A stretch of DNA of 64,000 bases from Comamonas endophytica. GTDB taxonomy: Bacteria; Pseudomonadota; Gammaproteobacteria; Burkholderiales; Burkholderiaceae_C. Below, one piece after another: positions 1 to 15,463 of the stretch. Position numbers and translations under genes: made by a program. The notes below the pieces were generated by a model, which saw nothing but the letters and a program-made list of their open reading frames with translations, did not search any database and was not told where the DNA came from. The stretch covers positions 1,178,001-1,242,000 of the forward strand of contig NZ_CP106881.1 of NCBI RefSeq assembly GCF_023634805.2, written 5' to 3'. Position 1 is the stretch's first letter; each line of letters begins with the position of its first letter.

Positions 1-492
1 ACCAGCGCCTGCACCGTCGCCGTCATGCCCGAGCCCGACGAGGCCCAGGCCGTCACGCTGAACCCGGCCGACCTGCGCATCGACACCTTCCGCGCCAGCG
101 GCGCCGGCGGCCAGCACATCAACAAGACCGACTCCGCGGTGCGTGTGGTCCACCTGCCCACGGGCATCGTCGCCGAATGCCAGGACGGCCGCAGCCAGCA
201 CGCCAACAAGGCCAAGGCGCTGCAGGTGCTGCAGGCGCGCATCCAGGAAAAGGAGCGCAGCGAGCGCGCCGCCAAGGAAGCCGCCCAGCGCAAGGGACTG
301 ATCGGCAGCGGCGACCGCTCCGACCGCATCCGCACCTACAACTTCCCCCAGGGCCGGCTCACCGACCACCGCATCAACCTCACGCTCTACAAACTGCTGT
401 ATGTGATGGAAGGCGACCTGGGCGACGTCATCCAGGCGCTGCAGCATGCGCGCGAGGCGGAGCAGCTGGCAGAGCTGGAGGTCAACGCTTGA
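1..492 (+). CDS. prfA: Peptide chain release factor 1, C-terminal part (cut by window start)
   Basis: This is the C-terminal 163 residues of the class I release factor that reads UAA and UAG at the ribosomal A site and triggers peptide release. The reading frame is open from base 1, so the gene continues upstream of the window. The universally conserved GGQ loop that enters the peptidyl-transferase centre is visible at fragment residues 36-38, in the context [16 protein letters not shown]; PrmC methylates the Gln. The downstream arginine- and lysine-rich segment ending in LEVNA is typical of RF1 C-termini. RF1 rather than RF2 is inferred from the prmC gene starting inside its stop codon, the usual prfA-prmC pairing; the codon-recognition motif lies outside the window. 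Confidence 0.95.
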   Translation, partial: TSACTVAVMPEPDEAQAVTLNPADLRIDTFRASGAGGQHINKTDSAVRVVHLPTGIVAECQDGRSQHANKAKALQVLQARIQEKERSERAAKEAAQRKGLIGSGDRSDRIRTYNFPQGRLTDHRINLTLYKLLYVMEGDLGDVIQALQHAREAEQLAELEVNA

Positions 493-1331
493 GCACGCTG
501 CAGCAGGCCCTGCAGCAGGCGCGCGAAGCGGGCCTCGAGCGCATCGACGCGCAACTGCTGCTGCTGCATGCGCTGGGCCGGCCCGATGCCGGCCGCGCCT
601 GGCTCTTGACGCACGACACCGACATGCTCCCACCCGCGCAGCAGCAGGCCTTTGACGCACTCTGCGCGCGCCGCCTCGCGGGCGAGCCCGTGGCCTATCT
701 CACGGGGCGCAAGGAGTTCTACGGCCTGGCGCTGCAGGTCGATGCGCGCGTGCTCGACCCGCGCCCCGACACCGAGACGCTGGTCGACTGGGCGCTGGAA
801 GTGCTGGCCGACCGGCCCGCACCGCGCATTGCCGATCTGGGCACGGGCAGCGGCGCCATCGCGCTGGCGCTGCAGCACCAGCGCCCCGATGCCGAGGTGT
901 GGGCTGTGGATGCCAGCGCCGACGCGCTGGCCGTCGCCGAAGCCAACGCGCGGCAGCTGGGCCTGGCGGTACAGTTTGCCCAGGGCTCATGGCTGCAGGC
1001 CGTCGCGCCCGGACAGGTATTCGACGCGATCGTCACCAACCCCCCTTATATTGCAGCCGACGATCCCCATCTTCTCAGCCTGACGCATGAACCGCTGTCG
1101 GCGCTGGCCAGCGGCAGCGATGGCCTGGATGACATCCGTGCGATCATTGACCAGGCACCGGTACATCTCGCGCCCGGGGGCTGGCTGCTGATCGAGCATG
1201 GCTGGGACCAGGCGCCCGCGGTGCAGGAACTGCTGGCTCGCGCGGGCTTTGCGCAGGTGCAAAGCCGCAACGATCTGGCGGGCATTGCCCGTTGCACGGG
1301 CGGGTGCATGATGGAATCGCGCAGACAGTGA
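489..1331 (+). CDS. prmC: Release factor glutamine methyltransferase
   Basis: PrmC (HemK) N5-methylates the glutamine of the GGQ motif of RF1 and RF2 using S-adenosylmethionine. The 280-residue protein has the expected N-terminal helical domain and then a Rossmann methyltransferase domain. The SAM-binding glycine motif [11 protein letters not shown] lies near residues 117-127 and the catalytic NPPY motif at 184-187. I place the start at the TTG at 489, which overlaps the prfA TGA by four bases and gives the family N-terminus [14 protein letters not shown]. The open frame extends further upstream, but that part is a shadow of prfA. The overlap implies translational coupling, so the enzyme is made with its substrate. 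Confidence 0.93.
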   Translation: MSTLQQALQQAREAGLERIDAQLLLLHALGRPDAGRAWLLTHDTDMLPPAQQQAFDALCARRLAGEPVAYLTGRKEFYGLALQVDARVLDPRPDTETLVDWALEVLADRPAPRIADLGTGSGAIALALQHQRPDAEVWAVDASADALAVAEANARQLGLAVQFAQGSWLQAVAPGQVFDAIVTNPPYIAADDPHLLSLTHEPLSALASGSDGLDDIRAIIDQAPVHLAPGGWLLIEHGWDQAPAVQELLARAGFAQVQSRNDLAGIARCTGGCMMESRRQ

Positions 1332-1386
1332 AATAATCCCGGGCGTATCCCGCCGCACGCGCGGCCGCCCTCTTTAGGAGCCAGAC

Positions 1387-1710
1387 ATGAGCAATACCCA
1401 CCAACGCATCGACGAACTCGTCAAGAACAACGACATCCTGCTGTTCATGAAGGGCAACGCCAGTTTCCCCCAGTGCGGCTTTTCCGGCCGCGCGCTGCAG
1501 ATCCTCAAGGCCTGCGGCGTGGACACCAAGACCATTGCCACCGTCAACGTCCTGGAAGACCAGGAGATCCGCCAGAGCATCAAGGAATACAGCCAGTGGC
1601 CGACCATTCCCCAGCTCTACGTCAAGGGCGAATTCATTGGCGGCTCCGACATCATGATGGAGATGTACGAATCCGGCGAGCTGCAGCAGCTCCTGGACAA
1701 CAAGGCTTGA
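1387..1710 (+). CDS. grxD: Monothiol glutaredoxin, Grx4 family
   Basis: This 107-residue cytosolic protein belongs to the CGFS monothiol glutaredoxins, which bind and hand on [2Fe-2S] clusters with glutathione, often together with a BolA partner. The active-site CGFS begins at Cys30, and the later WPTIPQLYVKGEFIGG segment contains the cis-proline and glutathione-binding glycine region. A purine-rich Shine-Dalgarno (TTTAGGAG) precedes the ATG by about 7 bases. The length matches the single-domain family. The gene follows prmC by 55 bp and ends at a clear intrinsic terminator. Confidence 0.95.
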   Translation: MSNTHQRIDELVKNNDILLFMKGNASFPQCGFSGRALQILKACGVDTKTIATVNVLEDQEIRQSIKEYSQWPTIPQLYVKGEFIGGSDIMMEMYESGELQQLLDNKA

Positions 1711-1730
1711 ACCCGGCCCTGCCCCATCCA

Positions 1731-1753
1731 GCCGCCTTCGGGCGGTTTTTTGT
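1731..1753 (+). terminator. Intrinsic terminator after grxD
   Basis: A GCCGCC...GGCGGT stem with a short TTCG-type loop is followed directly by a run of six T. It lies 20 bp after the grxD stop and closes the prfA-prmC-grxD unit. Confidence 0.85.
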
Positions 1754-1840
1754 TGTCCACGGCACGCATCGCCCTCCCGGCACCAGCCGCTTTTATGATG
1801 CAATGTCAGGCATGTTCCCTACGCGAGTCACCGACTGCCT

Positions 1841-3160
1841 ATGAGCGTGTCCCAAAGCCTGCTGACCATTGCCGCGCTGATTGCCCTGAGCGCCTTTTTC
1901 TCGATGGCCGAGATCTCGTTGGCGGCCTCGCGGCGCCTGCGGCTCCGACAGCTGGCCGACGAGGGCGATGGCCGGGCCGAGCCGGTGATGCGCATGCAGG
2001 AGCAGCCGGGCAACTACTTCACGGTGGTGCAGATCGGGCAGAACGCCATTGCCATCCTCGGCGGTATCGTCGGCGAAGGCGCCTTCAGCCCCTATTTCAC
2101 GCGCGCCTTCGAGCTCTGGTTCACGGCCAGCACGGCGGCGACGCTGGGCTTTCTGAGCTCGTTCTTCATCATCACCTCGCTGTTCATCGTATTTGCCGAC
2201 CTGATCCCCAAGCGCCTGAGCATGGCCGAGTCCGAAGCCGTGGCGCTGCGCGTGGTCGGCCCCATGCAGGCCTGCATGACGCTGTTCAAGCCCATCGTCT
2301 GGCTCTACAGCCGCGGCACCGATGCCCTCTTCAGGCTGCTGAAGCTGCCGACCCAGCGCGACGAGCGCATCACCTCCGACGACATCCTGGCCATGACCGA
2401 AGCCAGCGCCCGCGCCGGCATGCTGGCGCAGCGCGAGCAGCAGATGATCGCCAACGTGTTCGGCCTCGACTCGCGCACCGTGGCCTCGGCCATGACGCAG
2501 CGCGACCGCATTGCCTATTTCCTGCGCGACGACCCCGACGAGGTGGTGCGCATGCGCATCGCGGAGGAACCCTTCTCCACCTACCCGGTCTGCGACGGCG
2601 ACATCGACCATGTCATCGGCTATGTCGATGCCAAGGACCTATTCCAGCGCGCGCTGACCAACCAGCCGATCTCGCTGCGCGACGACACGCTGATCCACAA
2701 GGCGCTGATCGTTCCCGACCGCCTCACGCTGACCGAGGTGCTCGACCAGTTCCGCCAGGTGCACGAGGACTTCGCGATCATCGTCAACGAATACAGCCTG
2801 GTGGTCGGCGTGGTCACGCTCAACGACGTGATGAGCACGGTGATGGGCGACATGGTGGCCTTCGACGACGAGGAACAGATCGTGCGCCGCGATGCCAACT
2901 CCTGGCTCATCGACGGCGTGACGCCGGTGGAGGACGTGCTGCGCGCGCTCTCGCTCGATGCCCTGCCGCATGACGACGAATACGAGACCCTGGGCGGCTT
3001 CCTGATGGTCATGCTGCGGCGCGTGCCGCGGCGCACCGACAGCGTCAACTGGGGCGGCTACAAGTTCGAGGTGCTGGACGTGGACAGTTACCGCATCGAC
3101 CAGGTGATGGTGTCACGGCTGGAGGCGGATGCGATAGGGGTGCAGAAGGCCGAGGGTTGA
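1841..3160 (+). CDS. CNNM/CorC-family membrane protein with CBS domains
   Basis: This 439-residue protein has the layout of the HlyC/CorC (UPF0053) family. An N-terminal DUF21 (CNNM) transmembrane domain spans about residues 1-190, with hydrophobic segments at the extreme N-terminus and around 70-150. Two cytoplasmic CBS domains follow at about 205-330, and a C-terminal CorC/HlyC accessory domain at about 345-425. Homologues are linked to magnesium or cobalt efflux and are often mislabelled haemolysins. The ATG at 1841 begins MSVSQSLLTIAAL, directly entering the first membrane helix. It appears monocistronic, lying between a terminator and a repeat element. The transported ion cannot be read from the sequence. 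Confidence 0.88.
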   Translation: MSVSQSLLTIAALIALSAFFSMAEISLAASRRLRLRQLADEGDGRAEPVMRMQEQPGNYFTVVQIGQNAIAILGGIVGEGAFSPYFTRAFELWFTASTAATLGFLSSFFIITSLFIVFADLIPKRLSMAESEAVALRVVGPMQACMTLFKPIVWLYSRGTDALFRLLKLPTQRDERITSDDILAMTEASARAGMLAQREQQMIANVFGLDSRTVASAMTQRDRIAYFLRDDPDEVVRMRIAEEPFSTYPVCDGDIDHVIGYVDAKDLFQRALTNQPISLRDDTLIHKALIVPDRLTLTEVLDQFRQVHEDFAIIVNEYSLVVGVVTLNDVMSTVMGDMVAFDDEEQIVRRDANSWLIDGVTPVEDVLRALSLDALPHDDEYETLGGFLMVMLRRVPRRTDSVNWGGYKFEVLDVDSYRIDQVMVSRLEADAIGVQKAEG

Positions 3161-3231
3161 ATTCCGGTTTTCGAAGCAAACAGTCTCTGGAACATGAGCT
3201 GGCTGCAGATCCATCGGGCGGGACGTCCATC

Positions 3232-3300
3232 CTTCGACAGGCTGCCCTGCGCCAGGCTCAGGACGAACGGCAAACTCCGTTCGCACTGAACCTGTCGAAG
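3232..3300. repeat. REP-like intergenic inverted repeat, copy 1
   Basis: The element begins CTTCGACAGG and ends CCTGTCGAAG, a perfect 10-bp terminal inverted repeat. The inner arms carry CGAACGG and CCGTTCG flanking a short loop. It sits in the 147-bp space between the convergent CorC-like and transglycosylase genes. Related elements occur at 37599-37674 and 61563-61639. It can fold into a long hairpin in either transcript and could act as a 3' mRNA stabiliser or terminator. Confidence 0.75.
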
Positions 3301-3307
3301 TGCGGGC

Positions 3308-3978
3308 TCAAACCCTGCTGGCCGGATCGAACACCCATTTGCGCTGCGCCGCGAACACCGCATCGGGATAGGGCGACCTGCCGCGGCTGCCGTTGTAGCG
3401 GCCCAGCGCCAGGAACATGTCGCCGCGTTCGCGGTCCAGGTAGTGGCGCAGGATCACGCAGCCGAAGCGCAGGTTGGTCTGCATGTGGAACAGGTTGCCG
3501 GGATCGCCATCGCCGATGACGCGCATCCAGAACGGCATGATCTGCATGTAGCCGCGCGCACCGACGCTGGAGATCGCGAACTTGCGGAAGGCGCTCTCCA
3601 CCTCGATCAGCCCGAGCACCAGGCTCACGTCCAGTCCCGCGCGCCGCGCCTCGTACCAGACCGTCTGCAGGAATTCGCGGCGCACCGCGTCATCGGGCTT
3701 GCGCCGGTACAGCCGGTCGCTCATCGCCGCCAGCCAGCGCAGGTAGGACAGCCTGGCCTCGGTCGAGGCGAACATCAGCTCCGGCGGCCCGGCGCTGAGC
3801 ACGGCGGCGCGCAGCGCCGTGCGCACCGAGTCGGCCAGCGGTTCCTCGAGCTGCCCGCCGGCATGGGCCGGCGCGCCCGGCAGCAGCAGCCAGGCGGGAG
3901 CGGCCGCCAGCAGGCCGCGCCGGCGCAACCCGGCGGCCATGGGCCGCAAGGGTGAAGCGGTGCGGCCCGGAGAGCCCA

Positions 3979-3979
<1 letters not shown>
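3308..3979 (-). CDS. Lytic transglycosylase (SLT domain)
   Basis: This 223-residue protein is probably a murein lytic transglycosylase that cleaves the MurNAc-GlcNAc bond to form 1,6-anhydroMurNAc. The N-terminus has an arginine-rich stretch and a hydrophobic segment ending near PAHAGG, consistent with export by the general or Tat pathway. The SLT signature is present: the catalytic glutamate in GLIEVESAF, followed by SSVGARGYMQIMPFW and later ALGRYNGS. The ATG at 3979 shares one base with the proS stop (TAATG), so I chose it over a longer frame that would run inside proS. The protein is short for a transglycosylase and resembles a minimal SLT catalytic domain. Confidence 0.85.
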
Positions 3980-5724
<1,745 letters not shown>

Positions 5725-5759
5725 GGGGCGAGAGTACAGCGGAAATCAGGCGGGCGCGC

Positions 5760-5787
5760 TTGCCGGGGGCATGGCACCATGCATAAT
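5760..5787 (+). promoter_or_regulatory. Probable sigma-70 promoter of rppH
   Basis: A TTGCCG -35-like hexamer and a CATAAT -10-like hexamer are separated by 16 bp in the short region between proS and rppH. The -10 ends 30 bp before the rppH ATG. This is read from consensus similarity only. Confidence 0.45.
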
Positions 5788-5817
5788 GGACGCAATTCAA
5801 AAAATTGGGGTTCGATT

Positions 5818-6501
5818 ATGCTTGACCGGGACGGATTTCGCCCGAACGTCGGCATCATCCTGCTCAACCACAAGAACCAGGTGTTCTGGGGTAAACGCAT
5901 CCGCACCCACAGCTGGCAGTTCCCGCAAGGCGGCATAGACCGCGGGGAATCGCCTGAGCAGGCGATGTTTAGGGAATTGCACGAAGAGGTGGGTCTGAAG
6001 CCCGACCACGTCCGCGTGGTCGCCAGAACCCGGGACTGGTTGCGCTACGAGGTGCCGGACCGGTATATCCGACGCGATGCGCGCGGGCACTACCGCGGCC
6101 AAAAGCAGATCTGGTATTTGCTGCAGCTGCTGGGCCATGACTGGGACTTGAACCTCAGGGCCACCGACCATCCGGAATTCGACGCCTGGCGCTGGAACGA
6201 CTACTGGGTGCCGCTGGAAGTGGTGGTGGAGTTCAAGCGCGGCGTCTATGAAATGGCGCTGACCGAGCTGGCGCGCTTCCTGCCGCGCCAGGAGCAGCGC
6301 AACCGCTACCTGCGCAGCGGCATGCGCAACCGGGACCCCGACGGCTCCGCCATGCCCGCAGCCTCGCTGCCTTCGCGCACCACGCTGGGCCTGCTGCATC
6401 CGGGGCTGGAGCTTCCGCCCGGCGCCAGCTTCGACCCCGATCCGCAGACCGATCTGACTGCAGCCAGCCAGCGCGCGGCGGGCGGCAACAAGCATCCCTG
6501 A
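5818..6501 (+). CDS. rppH: RNA pyrophosphohydrolase (Nudix)
   Basis: RppH removes pyrophosphate from the 5' triphosphate of mRNAs and so starts RNase E-dependent decay. The protein begins [17 protein letters not shown], the conserved family N-terminus, at the ATG at 5818; frames extending upstream overlap proS antisense and were rejected. The Nudix box spans residues 38-60, with GG at 38-39 and the REL.EEVGL metal-binding helix at 52-60. The motif WYLLQL and the FDAWRW segment are also typical. At 227 residues it carries a proline- and serine-rich C-terminal tail of about 60 residues beyond the enterobacterial length, as in other beta-proteobacteria. Confidence 0.95.
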   Translation: MLDRDGFRPNVGIILLNHKNQVFWGKRIRTHSWQFPQGGIDRGESPEQAMFRELHEEVGLKPDHVRVVARTRDWLRYEVPDRYIRRDARGHYRGQKQIWYLLQLLGHDWDLNLRATDHPEFDAWRWNDYWVPLEVVVEFKRGVYEMALTELARFLPRQEQRNRYLRSGMRNRDPDGSAMPAASLPSRTTLGLLHPGLELPPGASFDPDPQTDLTAASQRAAGGNKHP

Positions 6502-6528
6502 AACCCGCGCCAAGCATGGCGCGTTCTT

Positions 6529-7668
6529 TCAGCCTGCGGTGACCACCATGTTATCGCGGTGGATCATCTCCGATTCGGCGGTGTAGCCCAATAGCCGCTC
6601 GAATTCCGAAGAGCTCTTGCGGCACAGCAGCCGCGCCTCGGCGCTGGCATAGTTGGCCAGGCCGCGCGCGATCTCCCGGCCCAGCGGGTCGCGCACGGCA
6701 ATCACGTCGCCGCGCGAGAAGGTGCCATCCACGCCGGTCATGCCGATGGGCAGCAGGCTCTTGCCGTCCTCGCGCAGCCTGTCGGCCGCACCCTGGTCCA
6801 CATGGACCGCGCCCTTGAGCTGCAGATGGTCGGCAATCCACTGCTTGCGCGCCTGCTTCTTCGCTGTCTGCGCCACCAGCAGGCTGCCGATGGCCTCGCC
6901 CGCCACCAGCCGCCCCAGCACGTTCGGCTCGCGGCCCCAGGCAATCACCGTGGAGGCGCCCGAACCCGCGGCGCGCTTGGCCGCCAGGATCTTGGTGATC
7001 ATGCCGCCGCTGCCGATGCTCGAGCCCGCGCCGCCGGCCATGGCCTCGAGCGCCGGGTCGCCGGCCTGGGCTTCGTCGACGAAGCGCGCATCGGGGTTCT
7101 TGCGCGGGTCGGCGGTGTACAGCCCCTTCTGGTCGGTCAGGATGACCAGCGCGTCGGCATCGACCAGGTTCGCCACCAGCGCGCCCAGCGTGTCGTTGTC
7201 GCCGAACTTGATCTCGTCGTTGACGACGGTGTCGTTCTCGTTGATGACCGGCACCACGCCCAGATTGAGCAGCGTCAGCAGCGTGGTGCGCGCATTCAGG
7301 TAGCGCTCGCGGTCGGCCAGGTCGGCATGGGTCAGCAGCACCTGGGCGCTGCCCACGCCCTGCTCGCGCAGCTTGGTCTCGTACATCTGCGCCAGGCCCA
7401 TCTGGCCCACGGCCGCCGCGGCCTGCAGCTCGTGCACCTGCTTGGGACGGGTCTTCCAGCCCAGGCGCTTCATGCCCTCGGCAATCGCCCCGCTGGAGAC
7501 CATGACCACCTCGCGGCGCACGCCGCCTTCGCCGCGCACCAGGCCGGCCAGCTGCCGGCTCCACTGCGCGATGGCCTCTTCATCGAGGCCCCGGCCCTCG
7601 TTGGTCACGAGGCTGGAGCCGACCTTCACCACGATACGCCGCGCGTCGCGCAAAACACTGGAAGCCAT
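6529..7668 (-). CDS. proB: Glutamate 5-kinase
   Basis: ProB phosphorylates glutamate to glutamyl-5-phosphate, the first step of proline synthesis, and is feedback-inhibited by proline. The 379-residue protein has an amino-acid kinase domain with [10 protein letters not shown] near residue 12 and NENDTV and FGDNDTLGA for substrate binding. The C-terminal PUA domain covers about residues 285-370. I chose the ATG at 7668 ([11 protein letters not shown]), because the longer frame adds 37 residues of unrelated sequence. It follows obgE by about 107 bp on the same strand; proB next to obgE is common in beta-proteobacteria. proA is not in the window. Confidence 0.95.
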   Translation of the reverse strand: MASSVLRDARRIVVKVGSSLVTNEGRGLDEEAIAQWSRQLAGLVRGEGGVRREVVMVSSGAIAEGMKRLGWKTRPKQVHELQAAAAVGQMGLAQMYETKLREQGVGSAQVLLTHADLADRERYLNARTTLLTLLNLGVVPVINENDTVVNDEIKFGDNDTLGALVANLVDADALVILTDQKGLYTADPRKNPDARFVDEAQAGDPALEAMAGGAGSSIGSGGMITKILAAKRAAGSGASTVIAWGREPNVLGRLVAGEAIGSLLVAQTAKKQARKQWIADHLQLKGAVHVDQGAADRLREDGKSLLPIGMTGVDGTFSRGDVIAVRDPLGREIARGLANYASAEARLLCRKSSSEFERLLGYTAESEMIHRDNMVVTAG

Positions 7669-7775
7669 GATTCGGATTGTTCTTGGGCGCCGGCCCCGTG
7701 GGCGCAGGCGCTGGTCAGTCGATGGCCCTTGGGCCGCCCCTCCCGGCAGGCTTTGCAGCCTGCCCGGCTCTCTCA

Positions 7776-8900
<1,125 letters not shown>

Positions 8901-8942
8901 TTACAAAATCAGTGTGCTTTCGCGCAGCGCACAAAAGCATAA

Positions 8943-8960
8943 GGCCCCGATGAACGGGGC
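8943..8960 (-). terminator. Hairpin between rpmA and obgE, distal
   Basis: Read on the minus strand, a GCCCCG...CGGGGC stem with a 5-base loop is followed by CTTATGCTTTT. It resembles a weak intrinsic terminator in the rpmA-obgE spacer, after the stronger hairpin at 8991-9018. Confidence 0.45.
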
Positions 8961-8990
8961 ACTAGAGGGGCCAAGCATACCCCTCAAACA

Positions 8991-9018
8991 GCGAAGCCCC
9001 GACAGGTCGGGGCTTCGC
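8991..9018 (-). terminator. Strong hairpin after rpmA
   Basis: A perfect 12-bp stem, GCGAAGCCCCGA paired with TCGGGGCTTCGC across a 4-base loop, begins about 22 bp after the rpmA stop. On the minus strand it is followed only by TGTTTGAG, so it is a poor terminator by T-run criteria. It may attenuate read-through into obgE or protect the rplU-rpmA mRNA 3' end. Confidence 0.55.
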
Positions 9019-9039
9019 TGCGAGTCGAAGTGACAAACC

Positions 9040-9297
9040 TTAGGCAGGCGTCACATTGACCGTGTGCTTGGACAGTGCGCCCTTGGTGGAGAAGGACACG
9101 TGGCCCTCGACCAAGGCAAACAGCGTGTGGTCCTTGCCCACGCCGACGTTCTCGCCGGGGTGGAACTTGGTGCCGCGCTGGCGAACGATGATGGAGCCAG
9201 CCGTGATCAGTTCACCGCCGAAAGCCTTCACGCCGAGCATCTTGGGCTTGGAATCGCGCCCGTTTCGCGTAGAGCCGCCGCCTTTTTTCTGTGCCAT
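9040..9297 (-). CDS. rpmA: 50S ribosomal protein L27
   Basis: L27 sits near the peptidyl-transferase centre of the 50S subunit, its N-terminal tail reaching the P-site tRNA. The 85-residue protein begins [17 protein letters not shown] and contains the [17 protein letters not shown] segment seen in all bacterial L27 proteins. It follows rplU by 13 bp, the universal rplU-rpmA pair. Confidence 0.98.
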   Translation of the reverse strand: MAQKKGGGSTRNGRDSKPKMLGVKAFGGELITAGSIIVRQRGTKFHPGENVGVGKDHTLFALVEGHVSFSTKGALSKHTVNVTPA

Positions 9298-9310
9298 GAC
9301 CTAGCTCCTA

Positions 9311-9622
9311 TTAAGCAACGATTGCCACGATCTGCAGTTCGGTGAACTGCTGACGGTGACCCTGACGCTTCTGATAGTGCTTGCGACGGCGCATCTTGAA
9401 GATGTGCACCTTGTCGTGCTTGCCGTGAGCAACCACGGTTGCCTTCACAGTTGCGCCGGACACCAGGGGTGTGCCAACCTTGAGTTCAGCGCCGTTGCCG
9501 ACTGCCAGAACCTGGTCGATCACGATTTCCTGGCCTACGTCCGCAGCAATCTGTTCTACTTTGATGTTTTCGCCGGAAGCAACGCGATACTGCTTGCCGC
9601 CGGTTTTTATGACCGCGTACAT
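9311..9622 (-). CDS. rplU: 50S ribosomal protein L21
   Basis: L21 binds 23S rRNA in the 50S subunit. The 103-residue length and the start [14 protein letters not shown] are diagnostic, and the C-terminal KRRQGHRQ-like basic segment ([17 protein letters not shown]) is present. The ATG at 9622 was chosen over a longer frame because it gives the exact family N-terminus. An AAGAGGT Shine-Dalgarno precedes it by 5-6 bases. The gene is divergent from ispB. Confidence 0.98.
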   Translation of the reverse strand: MYAVIKTGGKQYRVASGENIKVEQIAADVGQEIVIDQVLAVGNGAELKVGTPLVSGATVKATVVAHGKHDKVHIFKMRRRKHYQKRQGHRQQFTELQIVAIVA

Positions 9623-9675
9623 GTATGACCTCTTGAATTGAGAGTTCTGCGAAACGGATTTCCGCAGAGCCGGCG

Positions 9676-9681
9676 ATTGTA
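9676..9681 (-). promoter_or_regulatory. Candidate -10 element for rplU-rpmA
   Basis: TACAAT on the minus strand lies about 54 bp upstream of the rplU ATG. No convincing -35 hexamer is visible at 16-18 bp, so only the -10 is proposed. Confidence 0.35.
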
Positions 9682-9771
9682 CCATGGCATGGATTTGCTT
9701 GCATTGCGTTGTCCTGTGCAGACTTCAGGCCATGGCCGCAGCCAAGCCCCTCATTTCACGCCTACAGTTCC

Positions 9772-9777
9772 TATAAT
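9772..9777 (+). promoter_or_regulatory. Candidate -10 element for ispB
   Basis: A perfect TATAAT lies 26 bp upstream of the TTG start of ispB in the divergent rplU-ispB space. The expected -35 position is poor, so this is a moderate call. Confidence 0.4.
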
Positions 9778-9803
9778 CCGAGGCTCACAGGGCGGCCACT
9801 ATT

Positions 9804-10784
9804 TTGACAACAGCTATCACCCCCAACAATCCCCTTTCCCTGATCGCCGGCGACATGCGCGAGGTGGACAGCGTCATTGCCGACCGTCTGCACAGCAGCG
9901 TGCCGCTGATTTCCCAGATCTCCCAGTACATCATCGCCGCCGGCGGCAAGCGGCTGCGCCCGGCGCTGCTGCTGATGATCTGCAAGGCGCTGGGCTACGA
10001 GGGCAGCCAGCGCATCAATCTCGCGGCGGTGGTCGAGCTGATCCATACCGCGACGCTGCTGCACGACGACGTGGTCGATGAATCGACCATGCGCCGCGGC
10101 CGCGCCACGGCCAACGAGGCCTTCGGCAACCCGGCGAGCGTCCTGGTCGGGGACTTCCTGCACACCCGCTCCTTCCAGATGATGGTGGAAGCCGGCAGCA
10201 TGCGCGTGCTGCAGATCCTCTCGGACGCCACCAACATCATTGCCGAGGGCGAGGTCCAGCAGCTGATGAACATGCACGATGCCTCGCTCGACGAGGCCGG
10301 CTACCTGCACGTGATCCGCTCCAAGACCGCCAAGCTGTTCGAGGCCAGCGCCCAGCTGGGGGCGGTGCTCGCGGGCAGCGCACCGCATGTCGAGGAGGCC
10401 TGCGCGATCTACGGCCAGGCGCTGGGCACGGCCTTCCAGATCATCGACGACGTGCTGGACTACACCGGCGACGCCGCGGAGATGGGCAAGAACCTGGGCG
10501 ACGACCTGCGCGAAGGCAAATGCACGCTGCCGCTGATTGCCGCCATGCAGCGCGCCACGCCCGAGCAGGCGGCCATCGTGCGCGGGGCCATCGAGCAGGG
10601 TTCGACCGAGCAGCTGGCCACTGTCATCGCCATCGTGCAGGCCACGGGCGCACTGGACGTGGCCCGCGCCGCAGCGCATGCGGAGGCCGAACGTGCGATC
10701 GATGCACTAAAAATGCTGCCAGACAATTCACACACCGCAAATTTGCTACAATTGGCGGCTCAACTGCTCGACAGACGCACTTGA
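9804..10784 (+). CDS. ispB: Octaprenyl (polyprenyl) diphosphate synthase
   Basis: IspB condenses isopentenyl diphosphate units onto farnesyl diphosphate to make the polyprenyl side chain of ubiquinone. The 326-residue protein has the first aspartate-rich motif DDVVD at residues 88-92 and the second, DDVLD, at 215-219, with GGKRLRP at 48-54. The start appears to be TTG at 9804, reading into TTAITPNNPLSLIAGDM; no ATG or GTG gives a better N-terminus. The position beside rplU-rpmA and followed by a proline tRNA is standard in this order. Chain length (C40) is inferred from the family. Confidence 0.93.
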   Translation: MTTAITPNNPLSLIAGDMREVDSVIADRLHSSVPLISQISQYIIAAGGKRLRPALLLMICKALGYEGSQRINLAAVVELIHTATLLHDDVVDESTMRRGRATANEAFGNPASVLVGDFLHTRSFQMMVEAGSMRVLQILSDATNIIAEGEVQQLMNMHDASLDEAGYLHVIRSKTAKLFEASAQLGAVLAGSAPHVEEACAIYGQALGTAFQIIDDVLDYTGDAAEMGKNLGDDLREGKCTLPLIAAMQRATPEQAAIVRGAIEQGSTEQLATVIAIVQATGALDVARAAAHAEAERAIDALKMLPDNSHTANLLQLAAQLLDRRT

Positions 10785-10824
10785 AGCCTTCCATGGGTTC
10801 AAGCGCCGTTTGCGGTGGATGAAT

Positions 10825-10901
10825 CGGGGTGTAGCTTAGCCTGGTAGAGCGCTACGTTCGGGACGTAGAGGCCGGAGGTTCGAATCCTCTCACCCCGACC
10901 A
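10825..10901 (+). tRNA. tRNA-Pro (anticodon CGG)
   Basis: A 77-nt cloverleaf has acceptor arms CGGGGTG and CACCCCG followed by an encoded ACCA end. The anticodon stem CTACG/CGTAG encloses the loop TTCGGGA, which gives anticodon CGG. The T arm contains GGTTCGAATCC. Reads the CCG proline codon. It lies 40 bp after ispB. Confidence 0.97.
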
Positions 10902-11623
10902 GGATTTTCCTTTTGCACGATGGAGCCAGTCAGCGCGGCTGAGCCCAAGAACAGGCAAAAGGGTATGGGCGGCACGATGCAGTGCCCTGACGCCCAGGCG
11001 GCGCGGCATGCCCTTGGCTCCGCTCGATACGAAACTCCCAAGCCCAAGAATTTCCCTGAACGCCAGGGTTCGGTGTCAAGGCCTAGCCGTAACCGATCAG
11101 GATACCCCACCTTCAGCAGGGTTTACAGGCGATTGCCACGGCCTTGTCCGGCAAGCCTGGAGCCATTGTTGCGCCACCGCCCCCTGCCTGGGTCGCGAAG
11201 CGCGTTCGGCTGGCACGTTCCGCGCATAAATGCTGTTCTTTTCACTTCACACCCGTGTCAGGCGGAGCGCGTGCAGTACCATCCAGCAAGGCCACAGCAA
11301 CAGCTCAGGAATGTACACGGCAGCGCAGGCGCTGCCATTGCATGCCCTTCCTTCTCCATGCGCGAAACCAAGCCCCGCGGCTGAATGTGTTGTGCATGGC
11401 GTGCTTGCGCGCACCAGCGAAGCAGCACGCATCGCTGTCCGCGCCACGCACAGGCTGTCCACCGCCGAATCCGGAACTCCCCCGTCGAACACGGCGGGCC
11501 TGGAGACTGCGGTGGCTGGATGGAAATCCGCCACCTCTATACGCAACTTGCAGGAAATGGGCATGAAGATGAACGAAGACAGTGGGTGGAGGCTTCCAGC
11601 GAGCGCCGCCATGGGGACCCGCC
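10902..11623. other. 722-bp stretch without a supportable gene
   Basis: Several frames are open here on both strands, but none gives a recognisable protein, a plausible start with a ribosome binding site, or the codon pattern of the neighbouring genes. I looked for a duplicate of the tRNA-Pro 3' end that could mark an integrated element and did not find one. The 3' part must carry the promoter of the large sensor kinase that follows. It may be decayed sequence. Confidence 0.5.
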
Positions 11624-15370
<3,747 letters not shown>

Positions 15371-15430
15371 GCTCGAAGGCATCGGGATCCGCCATGCCAT
15401 GCCGTGCTGCCTGCCAGGCGTTCAGGACAA

Positions 15431-15463
15431 AGCCCAGGTGCCCGGACGGCCTGGGCTTTTTTA
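15431..15463 (+). terminator. Intrinsic terminator after the sensor kinase
   Basis: An AGCCCAGG...CCTGGGCT stem of 8 bp with an 11-base loop is followed by TTTTTTA. It lies 60 bp after the kinase stop and just overlaps the 3' end of the opposing IclR gene. Confidence 0.8.

Noticed and set aside
3045..3363. Minus-strand frames near the CorC-like gene that translate the repeat to phrases like PFVLSLAQG
   Set aside because: This peptide is the well-known translation of the REP-like element and recurs near the other copies; it is not a gene.
10920..11384. Plus-strand frame of about 150 codons after tRNA-Pro
   Set aside because: Composition is rich in Pro, Arg and Ser in a frame-shadow manner, no ribosome binding site is seen and no family is recognised.
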